From contig CAVRUN010000009.1 of the NCBI GenBank assembly GCA_963724435.1, positions 124,001 to 188,000 on the forward strand: DNA of 64,000 bases, written 5' to 3'. The position numbers and the translations under genes are program-made. Positions within the stretch are counted from its first letter, which is position 1; each line of letters begins with the position of its first letter. Below the pieces are notes generated by a model. It was not told the origin of the DNA and made no database searches. It saw only the letters and a list, made by a program, of their open reading frames with translations. This document shows positions 1-7,417 of this stretch, piece after piece. The stretch comes from AP-15 sp963724435. GTDB lineage: Bacteria; Pseudomonadota; Alphaproteobacteria; ATCC43930; CGMCC-115725.

Positions 1-1528
1 TGTAGCCGGCATTGCCGAGAGTACTGTGCAGCTGGCCGATGGCTTCGCTGATTGCCTGTTGCACTTGTGTTTGCGGCGTAGCAAACCACGCCGACACCTC
101 GCGGCCGCTCACCGCGAGCCGGATCGTCAAATCGCCCAAACCGGAGGGGTGCAATCGCAAAACGACTTCGCGAGCGCCATTTTCGATTGATCCCATGACA
201 TGACGGAAAAGCTGCTCGCTGAGCGCCGCCGGCGCTGCGTCTGGCGCCGGAGCGCCTGACGAATTATCCGCCGCTGCCCCGCCTGGGACGGCTTTCTCTA
301 CCACTGGGCTCGGCATTACCGCGAACTGAATCGGAGCAGTGGGAGCAGTGTCGGCGTCCTCCCCTGACATTCCGGAGCGAAGAATCTGCGGGTCGATGAC
401 AATGGTTCCGATTGGCGGGCTGCTGCCGAGTATTGCCGGTGATTGCTCTGCATTAGGGATGTCCCGCGATTTGTCTAAAACGGTCGGATGAGACGATCGC
501 GGCCGCGATGCGTCCAAGGTCTGCGTTGCCGGCATTGCAGCGGGCGCCTCTTGGGCGCCACCGACCTCCCGCGCGGTATCGGCTCCCACAGATTGAGCCG
601 GGACACTATTAGAGCGACCCACTCTCGCCCCGACCGGAAGGGGCTCGGTCTCTCTACCTAGCCCTGCTTCCTCTACCGGCTGCCCCGCACTATCCTGGCT
701 ACGCACCGCTGGGGGTGAAAGCGAGGCTGTGCCGGCATCGAGAATCGGACTGGGCAAATTTGCTCCCAAGACCGCAAGTGCGGGATCCGGCGCCGCGCTG
801 TCGTTCAACGTATTACGGCGGGATGACCGATCGGCCGCCGCGGACGAAGCCCCGGATGCGGTGGTTCTCTTTTCAGGCGGATTGGCGTCAAATAGTGGGA
901 TCGCTTGTCCCGGCTGTTCCGTGGTGGGTTGCTCGAAATCCAAGATTGAATCATCGAAGTGTCGGCTGACCGGATCGCACGAACTGTGAGGTTTGCCATC
1001 GAGCGTGACCGGAGGGGGCGCGTATCGGCCAGGTGAGCGTCCAACCGGTCCTGAAGCGAGGGCCTTTAAGGTGCCATTCTGGCTGGCATCGGGCGCGTCG
1101 GATCCCTGCGGCCGGCCTCCTCCAGTGCTCGCCTCCTCAGTCGGATCGATTTGTGCAGGAGATTGCGGCAGTAGGAATGGTTGTATTGCGCCGACACCCG
1201 GCGGCGGTGGGGCGACCGCTTGAATGGCTATGGGTTCCCCTGCTGGCGTGTTTGGGGCAGTCGGCGATCGCTGGGGTACGAGATTCGCGTTTTCGCCCGG
1301 TGCACCGACCTCAGGCGCCAATACTGCGCTTCTGTCGTTCGGTGGAGCACTGGCGCGATGCCCCGATGATTGGCGGGAGCCTCCGTCGGCCGCCTCCGTC
1401 ACATCGCCGCTATTGCCCGCATCGTCGAGAGCCTCCACAAAACTCTTGGCCGGGACGGAGCGGCCTGCCGTAGAAATCCCGCCGGCATCTCGCGGTTCCG
1501 CCACGCGGTTGAGGGATGTGGCGCGCAC
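1..1528 (-). CDS. fliK: FliK flagellar hook-length control protein (C-terminus beyond window edge)
   Basis: The minus-strand frame is open from just after the fliG stop to base 1 and continues off the window. Near the left edge it encodes the conserved FliK C-terminal domain: EVVLRLHPSGLGDLTIRL followed by SGREVSAWF and a Q-rich amphipathic helix, which matches the LHP..LG motif of that family. The long middle part is rich in Pro, Ala, Ser and Gln, as expected of the flexible molecular-ruler region. FliK measures hook length and switches the export apparatus from hook to filament substrates. The start is uncertain. GTG at 1528 lies 9 bases after a GGGAGG; TTG at 1531 and GTG at 1537 are alternatives. 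It is last in the visible tPilZ-fliE-fliF-fliG-fliK operon. Confidence 0.85.
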   Translation of the reverse strand, partial: MRATSLNRVAEPRDAGGISTAGRSVPAKSFVEALDDAGNSGDVTEAADGGSRQSSGHRASAPPNDRSAVLAPEVGAPGENANLVPQRSPTAPNTPAGEPIAIQAVAPPPPGVGAIQPFLLPQSPAQIDPTEEASTGGGRPQGSDAPDASQNGTLKALASGPVGRSPGRYAPPPVTLDGKPHSSCDPVSRHFDDSILDFEQPTTEQPGQAIPLFDANPPEKRTTASGASSAAADRSSRRNTLNDSAAPDPALAVLGANLPSPILDAGTASLSPPAVRSQDSAGQPVEEAGLGRETEPLPVGARVGRSNSVPAQSVGADTAREVGGAQEAPAAMPATQTLDASRPRSSHPTVLDKSRDIPNAEQSPAILGSSPPIGTIVIDPQILRSGMSGEDADTAPTAPIQFAVMPSPVVEKAVPGGAAADNSSGAPAPDAAPAALSEQLFRHVMGSIENGAREVVLRLHPSGLGDLTIRLAVSGREVSAWFATPQTQVQQAISEAIGQLHSTLGNAGY

Positions 1529-1548
1529 CAAAGACACCCTCCCAACCC

Positions 1549-2574
1549 CTAGGCAACGATACTTTCTTGAGCGCGGATGATAATCTTTCCGTCAGCCTCC
1601 ATGGCCTGCGCTGTCGCCAGGATTTCTTTTCGCGCTTCGTTGATTTCAGCCTGACGCATGGGACCGCGCGCTTCGATCTCCTCGCGGAGCATTTGGGCCG
1701 CCCGTTGCGATAGGTTGCGCAATACCTTCTCTTGCAATCGGGCGGGAGATCCCTTTAAAGCCGAAACAAGCAATTTTTGATCGACCGCCCGCAGTAGAAC
1801 CTGCAAGCTTCGATCATCGATTTCCAATAGGTCTTCAAAGACAAACATTCGTTCGGCGAGCCGTGCCGCCAGTTCGGGATCCGTCGCTTCGATCACGCTC
1901 AACACACCTTCGGCTCGCCGGCCGCCAATCCGGTTGAGAATTTTGGCGGCCACGTCAACTCCGCCGACCGACACTCGCGCTTGCTGCGGTTCATCAGCTA
2001 ACAATTGTTCGAGTGATTCGCTCAGCTCCTGAATAGCGCTGGGTGGCAAGGCGTCGAGCATTGCCAATCTGGGAATAACCTGTCCGACCAGCTGATCGGG
2101 CAAATGCTGCATCAAACCTTGCGCTTGTTCCGGTTCCAGATACGCCGAAATCATCGCCACGATCTGCGGATGCTCGCTCTTGATCATATCGGCAAGATCG
2201 CGCGGATCCTGCCACTTAACGGCATCGAGCCCGGCTCCGTAAACGCCTTGTTTTAATCGTCCCAATAACTGATCGGCCTTTTCCGCGCCGAGCGCCCTTT
2301 CGAGGACTCCCCTAAGATATCCCTCACCGCCGCCGCCAATGCTTAACGTGTCGTCCTCATGCATCCGGTCGACAAATTCCTGCAACACCGTAGCGGCAGT
2401 GGTTTTTGGGACGGCGGAAATCTGGCTCATCGCCATTGACAGCCTATTGATTTCCGGCTGAGAGAGGAATTTGACGACTTCCGCCGCCGTCTCTTGACCG
2501 ACCAGCATCATCACCATGGCGGACTTTTCGACATCGGTCAGATCAGCTGGCCCGCCGAATGCTGCTTCTTTCAC
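1549..2574 (-). CDS. fliG: FliG flagellar motor switch protein
   Basis: 341 residues, the normal length for FliG, the C-ring switch subunit that joins the MS ring to FliM and interacts with the stator. The N-terminal domain contains EKSAMVMMLVGQE, the middle domain contains EHPQIVAMISAYLEP (the conserved EHPQ motif, about residue 130), and the C-terminal charged torque helix includes MFVFEDLLEIDDRSLQ. Its start overlaps the end of fliF by 32 bases, which indicates translational coupling, and fliK follows within about 20 bases. The order fliF-fliG is standard. Confidence 0.97.
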   Translation of the reverse strand: MKEAAFGGPADLTDVEKSAMVMMLVGQETAAEVVKFLSQPEINRLSMAMSQISAVPKTTAATVLQEFVDRMHEDDTLSIGGGGEGYLRGVLERALGAEKADQLLGRLKQGVYGAGLDAVKWQDPRDLADMIKSEHPQIVAMISAYLEPEQAQGLMQHLPDQLVGQVIPRLAMLDALPPSAIQELSESLEQLLADEPQQARVSVGGVDVAAKILNRIGGRRAEGVLSVIEATDPELAARLAERMFVFEDLLEIDDRSLQVLLRAVDQKLLVSALKGSPARLQEKVLRNLSQRAAQMLREEIEARGPMRQAEINEARKEILATAQAMEADGKIIIRAQESIVA

Positions 2575-4228
2575 GCGCGATCCACTCCTTGATTATTTGA
2601 GCTGTTCGTTCCGGGTCATTGGCCACCAAACTGCGCACGGTCTCGGCGTCGACAACGAGCTTTTGTCGTGCTCCCGACAGCGAAGCTATTGCCGGTTCGG
2701 TTTTGCCTTGCAGGCCGGTATTGGCCATGTCACGACTATCGAGACCGCGCGACGACGCCGTCTGCCACGCTATGGAGGCGGGATTTGCCCCAATCCGGCG
2801 GAGCAGCGGCAAGACTCCGCCGAACAACACAAGCAATCCCGCGAGCATCAACAGGGCGTTTTGCTCAAGTACGGTCATCCACCGCTGCCGCCACCAGGGT
2901 GGATTGGCATCGCCCTCATTGCTCACTTCGCCGGCAAATGGCAAGTCGACGACCGTAATGTGCCGGTTGTCGCCGGTGCCGATCGCCGAACTGACGAGCT
3001 TGTTGATCGATTGAATTCGCGCGGCCGGAATTGGATTGCGCGAAGGGTTGTTGATCAGGACGTCGATATTGATGGCGCGCAATCGCCATAGAGGATGGTC
3101 CAGCGATTGGACGGTTCGGTCGATGTCGTAATTCGTGACCCGGTGGCTGTCGGGCAGCGGCGGCGCACTAGGCTTATCCGCCTCGTTTGCGACCGTGCTT
3201 GCGGGGGGTGGCGCACCGATCACTCCGGGTGCGGGAGCAGGCCGCGCCGGGCCCGTCGCTGTGGTCGGGGCTTCGGGTGGGCGGTTCGACAAGGCTCCGG
3301 GAATGCCGATCGCCTGCTCGATATTGGGCGGTCGCGGATGGATCGCTTCGTCTTGGCTCAGAACATGGCTGTCGCCATACCGCAAGGAGTTCTCCTGCGA
3401 GTGCGAAAAGTCGATATCCGCATCCGCCGAGACGCGAAAATTGCCGCGCCCCAGGACGGGCAGCAGCAGATCGGTGACCGCCGCCTCATAGCGGGTGGCG
3501 ACTTGCCGTGCCACTTCGAGCTGCTGCGGCACTTGCTGCAGGCCATCCTTGCTGTTTGCGTTCAATACCCGGCCGCTCTGATCGACGAGGGTGACATTCT
3601 CGCGGTTAAGCCCGGGCACACCCGCCGCGACGAGCCCAACCAGGCCGTCGATCTGCGCTGTCGTAAGCTCGACCCCCGGCCGCAGCCTTACCATCACGGC
3701 GGCGCTCGGCTTTGGTGAGTCCGCGAGAAAATCGGTCTCTTTTGGCAACGCCAGCTTCACTGTGGCCGAGATAACCCCATCGATTTCCCTGACCGTATGC
3801 CCCAGCGCAGTCTCGATTGCCCGCGCGTAATGAACCTGCTCGACAAAAGGACTGACGCCCAGACTTTCATTATCGAGCAGCGCCCACTGATCGCCATCTT
3901 GCTTGGGTATGCCGCGAGCCGCCAATCGCAGGCGGGCAAACCCGACATCGGCCGCTGCCACGAGAATCACTCGGCCGCCGTCTGTGATCTGATACGGGAT
4001 ATTGAGCTTTTGCAATTCTGAGACGGTGCGGCCCCCCTCTTCTCCGGACAACCCGGCGAAGAGCACCGAATAGCGCGGACCCGACGTCCACAGGATCGAA
4101 ACGATGATCCCGGTTGCGAGGAGAGCGACAGCGGCAATCAGCGCAACGCGCTCCCTGCCGTTCAGGAGCGGCCGCAACCGATCGAGGATGCTCCGCGGTA
4201 GGCCTCCAGCCAGGTCGAGAAAAGCCAC
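2543..4228 (-). CDS. fliF: FliF flagellar MS-ring protein
   Basis: 561 residues. FliF forms the MS ring in the inner membrane on which the flagellum is built. An N-terminal transmembrane helix lies around residues 28-50. It is followed by the secretin-like ring-building domains with typical segments such as GPRYSVLFAGLS, LDNESLGVSPFVEQVHYARA and SATVKLALPKETDF. A Pro/Ala-rich insertion lies around residues 310-350, and a second transmembrane helix around 444-467. The C-terminal tail (VRSLVANDPERTAQIIKEWI) is the segment that binds the FliG N-terminus. fliE lies 19 bases upstream. Confidence 0.97.
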   Translation of the reverse strand: MAFLDLAGGLPRSILDRLRPLLNGRERVALIAAVALLATGIIVSILWTSGPRYSVLFAGLSGEEGGRTVSELQKLNIPYQITDGGRVILVAAADVGFARLRLAARGIPKQDGDQWALLDNESLGVSPFVEQVHYARAIETALGHTVREIDGVISATVKLALPKETDFLADSPKPSAAVMVRLRPGVELTTAQIDGLVGLVAAGVPGLNRENVTLVDQSGRVLNANSKDGLQQVPQQLEVARQVATRYEAAVTDLLLPVLGRGNFRVSADADIDFSHSQENSLRYGDSHVLSQDEAIHPRPPNIEQAIGIPGALSNRPPEAPTTATGPARPAPAPGVIGAPPPASTVANEADKPSAPPLPDSHRVTNYDIDRTVQSLDHPLWRLRAINIDVLINNPSRNPIPAARIQSINKLVSSAIGTGDNRHITVVDLPFAGEVSNEGDANPPWWRQRWMTVLEQNALLMLAGLLVLFGGVLPLLRRIGANPASIAWQTASSRGLDSRDMANTGLQGKTEPAIASLSGARQKLVVDAETVRSLVANDPERTAQIIKEWIARERSSIRRAS

Positions 4229-4247
4229 CAGCTAGCTGCCGAGCCGA

Positions 4248-4595
4248 TCAGACCGGCATGTTCATGACGTTCGAGTAGGCCGCGACCACCTTATCTCGCA
4301 CGGCGGAGGCCGCCTGCAAGGCTAGGTTTGCCTGCTCGAGCGAAACCATTACATCGCTCAACGAGACGGTTTTGTCACCCGACGCAAATGCCTTCGCCTT
4401 TTGGTTGGCGGTGCTGATCGCATTGTCGGCGCGATTAAGAGCCGACTGCAGAGCATCGGCGAAGTTGGCTGAAGCAACACCCGACGCGGTTGACTGCGTG
4501 GTATCCGATACGGATGGGCTCGGCGCGCCCGACAGGTTGGAGATCGAGGAAAGCGCGGAAAGCACGCCAGCCACTGCGGTGATGATCGGAATCAT
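4248..4595 (-). CDS. fliE: FliE flagellar hook-basal body protein
   Basis: 115 residues. FliE links the MS ring to the proximal rod. The C-terminal half carries the family signature: SLSDVMVSLEQANLALQAA followed by VRDKVVAAYSNVMNMPV, close to the usual ending. The first 40 residues are Ser/Ala-rich and poorly conserved in the family. The start codon overlaps the end of the upstream tPilZ-like gene in an ATGA arrangement, so the two are probably co-translated. Confidence 0.95.
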   Translation of the reverse strand: MIPIITAVAGVLSALSSISNLSGAPSPSVSDTTQSTASGVASANFADALQSALNRADNAISTANQKAKAFASGDKTVSLSDVMVSLEQANLALQAASAVRDKVVAAYSNVMNMPV

Positions 4596-5341
4596 TTTCC
4601 CAGCACCGCCGAAGCGATCGGGCGTTTCTGTGATTGCTGTCGACGGCGCGTGAGAAGCGCCAGCCTCGCCAAGCTTTCTGCAGAATTTCCCAGCGTCTCA
4701 CTCAGTGTTGCTGCAACGCGCCAGCGATTGTCGTGGCTCTGTTCGAGACACTCCGTCACCCTGCCAAACAGACAGATCGGTTCACGGAACGTCGGATGAA
4801 AATAGAGCGACATTCGGGCCCACTCGCCGCACCGCCAATGCTGTTTTGAGCCCCAAGCGATGTGTGTCGGCCTCAGCTCGACTTCGCATACCGGTGGCAG
4901 TTCGACGTCGCGATAGGAAAGTCTCGCCGTCATATCGATCAGCATGTCCAGCTTCACTCGCAGCGGCACCAGGGCCGCGGCCAGCCGCTCGTCTGCCGGT
5001 CTCGGCATTGCCTCCAAATCGACCTCCTGCAGCAGGAAACCGAGAACACTGGTATTCGACTGCTCGGCTGCGTCGCATGCCTCGCGCGAGGGCGGTTGAG
5101 ACAGCCGATCATTGGACAGTGGGAGCGCCAACACAGCGACAAAGCAGTCGTCCTCCGACCCCACTGCCGGTGGCTCGTCAACCGCTCTGATGACCGGAGC
5201 CGCGTGACTGTGGCTGACTGGCTGGGGCATGGGGCAAACGCGCCTCGACGAAAACTGAAAATTACGCAAGTGGGCGGGCGCAGCTCGACGGCAGGTCGTT
5301 TCATTGTCTTGTCGGCTTGCCTCATCCGGTCGCGCGGACAC
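4592..5341 (-). CDS. tPilZ-like protein encoded in the flagellar operon
   Basis: 249 residues in the longest reading (GTG at 5341); ATG at 5230 would remove a weakly structured N-terminus and is equally possible. From about residue 120 the sequence resembles atypical PilZ (tPilZ) proteins: a helix of the form VPLRVKLDMLIDM, then beta-rich segments (VCEVELRPTHIAWG, GEWARMSLYFHP, ICLFGRVTEC), ending in a basic helix. Canonical c-di-GMP-binding RxxxR and DxSxxG motifs are not evident, which fits the atypical type. It is first in the flagellar operon and overlaps fliE by 4 bases. That position suggests a role in flagellar assembly or motor control. The family assignment is by pattern only. Confidence 0.6.
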   Translation of the reverse strand: MSARPDEASRQDNETTCRRAAPAHLRNFQFSSRRVCPMPQPVSHSHAAPVIRAVDEPPAVGSEDDCFVAVLALPLSNDRLSQPPSREACDAAEQSNTSVLGFLLQEVDLEAMPRPADERLAAALVPLRVKLDMLIDMTARLSYRDVELPPVCEVELRPTHIAWGSKQHWRCGEWARMSLYFHPTFREPICLFGRVTECLEQSHDNRWRVAATLSETLGNSAESLARLALLTRRRQQSQKRPIASAVLGK

Positions 5342-5544
5342 TGCCAGAGAAATCTCAACAGATGGTTAAGGCCAGATCGCTGAAACCGTGATCGGCGAGC
5401 CTTGCGCGGAACCTGATGTCGGACGTGACGGCACAGCGTTACCGAAGCGCGAGAGAGGAAGGGTATCGCGGCACCGGCGGAATTTAGGGCCGCTCGATTG
5501 CCGTTCGCAGTAACATGCCGCGGTTTGGCTGAGGAATTCGGATC

Positions 5545-7335
5545 ATGCGCCTGTTGATCGCGATGATGAAGCACGAGACCAACACCTTCTCGCCGGTACC
5601 GACACCGTTGGCGCGGTTCGGCAACGGCCCCGGGCCGCTTTATGGCGAGGCGGCGGCGCGTGCGTACCGTGGGACCGGTACCGGGCTCGGCGCCTATCTC
5701 GATCTCGCCGAGCGAGAGGGCGCCGAGATCGTGCTGCCGATCGCCGCCGGTGCGCCGCCGAGCGGCCCGGTCGATGACGCGGCCTATGCTGAGATGACCG
5801 ATTGCATCTGCGCTGCCGCCGCGAAAGGCGGCTTCGACGGCATCATGCTCGACCTGCACGGGGCGATGGTGACGCAGAGCCTGGAGGACGGCGAGGGACA
5901 ATTTCTAAAGCGGCTGCGCGCCATTGCGCCGACGACGCCGATTGCCGTGTCGCTCGATATGCATGCCAATCTTTACGACGAGATTATCGCCAATGCGACG
6001 GTCGTGACCGGCTACCGCACCTACCCGCATATCGATACCTACGAGACCGCGCGGCTTGCCGGTGAGATTTTATTGCGGACAATCCGCGGCGAGATTCGTC
6101 CGGTCATGGCGTGGGGCAATGCGCCAATGCTGCCGCATGTGATGCGGCAAGGCACCGATGATCACCCGAACAAGGAGCTGCAGCATCGCTGTGCTGCAAT
6201 GACCGCGGAAGGGGCATTGGCTGCCAGCCTATTTACCGGGTTTCCGCACGCCGATATCGCCAATGCCGGGCTGAGCGCCGTCGTGGTCACCAATGACGAC
6301 CGCGAGCTGGCAGAACGACTGCGCGACGAATTGTTGGACCGCGCTTGGGTCGAGCGCGAAGCGTTTGTCTACAAGATCGAGCCCTTGAAAGAAGCGGTCG
6401 CCCGCGCCACCGCTCTGCCATCGCCGGTGGCCGGCGAAGGACCGGTCGTTCTGCTCGACCATTATGACAACTGCGCATCCGGCGGCACTATGGATACGAC
6501 GGCGGTCTTGGCGGAGATCCTGCGCCAAGGGCTTCAGCAGGTTGCGGTCTTTGCAATCTATGATCCGGAGGCGGTGCAGCAAGCCCTTGCTGCCGGTATC
6601 GGGACGGCGGTGACATTATCGATCGGTGGCAAGATCGCAATGCCGGCTATCCCTGTCGAGAGCCCGCCGCTAACCGTAACCGGGACCGTCAAAACGATTT
6701 CCAATGGACGCTATCGCAACCGTGGACCGATGGCGCGCGGCGTCGAGATGGATATGGGGGCTGCCGTGGTTCTCGACACCGGCGCCGTCGAGATCGTTTT
6801 AATTTCGCGTCATGCCGAACCGTCGGATTTGAACTGTTTGTTAGCCCTGGGAATCGATCCGATGCAGAAACGGTTTGTGATGCTTAAAAGCCGCATCCAC
6901 TGGCGCGCCGGCCTTGGTAAACCGGCGCGCGCGACGATCGACTGCGCTGGGGTTGGGGTTTGCACCTCGGACTATGGCCGGCTCACCTTTAATGGCTCAC
7001 CTTTAATAAAGTGCGCCGGCCGATCTACCCGCTCGACTTGCCAAACCGCTAAGAGGCGACCTGGGACGGGTGGCCTGATGCAAGCCGAGATTAACGCTGT
7101 CGCACCGGCAGATATCGACGGCCGACCCCTAAACCGGGCAGTTCGCCTTTCTCAGGCCGGGAGCGGCCTTCGGGATTCCTCGCCATCCTCGGGCTGTCCG
7201 CGCCTTCGGCGGAACCCGACGCGTCCTGTTTGGCGGCCATCTCACGCTCGCGGCGCAGTTCCGCGAGGCGAGCTGAGATCGTGGCAAAGTCATCGGCGGC
7301 GCGGGGTCGGCTCACGTTTCCTCCGGAGTGTCTGA
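5545..7335 (+). CDS. M81 family metallopeptidase (MlrC-like) with frameshifted C-terminus
   Basis: Residues 1 to about 475 match MlrC/microcystinase-C type M81 peptidases: MRLLIAMMKHETNTFSP at the N-terminus, then MLDLHGAMV, SLDMHANLY and LLDHYDNCASGGTMD, which hold the likely metal ligands. The family normally ends soon after a CTSDY..LTF segment with RRPIYPLD. Here a 14-bp tandem duplication (6980-7007) shifts the frame right after LTF. The expected ending VRRPIYPLDLPNR with stop at 7050-7052 is still present in the other frame. The current frame instead runs about 95 further codons to 7335 through sequence with no family resemblance. Without the duplication the product would be 497 residues, the usual size. 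The substrate is unknown; many members lie near peptide or amino-acid genes. Confidence 0.85.
   Translation: MRLLIAMMKHETNTFSPVPTPLARFGNGPGPLYGEAAARAYRGTGTGLGAYLDLAEREGAEIVLPIAAGAPPSGPVDDAAYAEMTDCICAAAAKGGFDGIMLDLHGAMVTQSLEDGEGQFLKRLRAIAPTTPIAVSLDMHANLYDEIIANATVVTGYRTYPHIDTYETARLAGEILLRTIRGEIRPVMAWGNAPMLPHVMRQGTDDHPNKELQHRCAAMTAEGALAASLFTGFPHADIANAGLSAVVVTNDDRELAERLRDELLDRAWVEREAFVYKIEPLKEAVARATALPSPVAGEGPVVLLDHYDNCASGGTMDTTAVLAEILRQGLQQVAVFAIYDPEAVQQALAAGIGTAVTLSIGGKIAMPAIPVESPPLTVTGTVKTISNGRYRNRGPMARGVEMDMGAAVVLDTGAVEIVLISRHAEPSDLNCLLALGIDPMQKRFVMLKSRIHWRAGLGKPARATIDCAGVGVCTSDYGRLTFNGSPLIKCAGRSTRSTCQTAKRRPGTGGLMQAEINAVAPADIDGRPLNRAVRLSQAGSGLRDSSPSSGCPRLRRNPTRPVWRPSHARGAVPRGELRSWQSHRRRGVGSRFLRSV
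6980..7007. repeat. 14-bp perfect tandem duplication causing a frameshift
   Basis: The unit GGCTCACCTTTAAT occurs at 6980-6993 and again at 6994-7007 with no mismatch. Fourteen is not a multiple of three, so the second copy shifts the reading frame of the M81 peptidase gene. Removing one copy restores the canonical C-terminus. Confidence 0.95.
7091..7315 (-). CDS. Small hypothetical protein, charged N-terminal helix
   Basis: 74 residues beginning MSRPRAADDFATISARLAELRREREM. I recall short hypothetical proteins with this type of opening from Rhizobiales but know no function. The first 30 residues predict a charged amphipathic helix; the rest is disordered and basic. It lies antisense to the non-homologous read-through tail of the M81 peptidase, which supports the view that the tail is not natural coding sequence. 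Confidence 0.5.
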   Translation of the reverse strand: MSRPRAADDFATISARLAELRREREMAAKQDASGSAEGADSPRMARNPEGRSRPEKGELPGLGVGRRYLPVRQR

Positions 7336-7417
7336 TGCCAGCCGCTCGAGAGGGCGGCTAGCTTCTTGATGGGCGGGCGGCATGCTTGCCCCTCGTACGC
7401 GTTAACGCAAGTGGAAA

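Noticed and set aside
2516..3718. Long plus-strand open frames across fliF and fliG
   Set aside because: They are high-GC shadows of the clearly homologous minus-strand flagellar genes.
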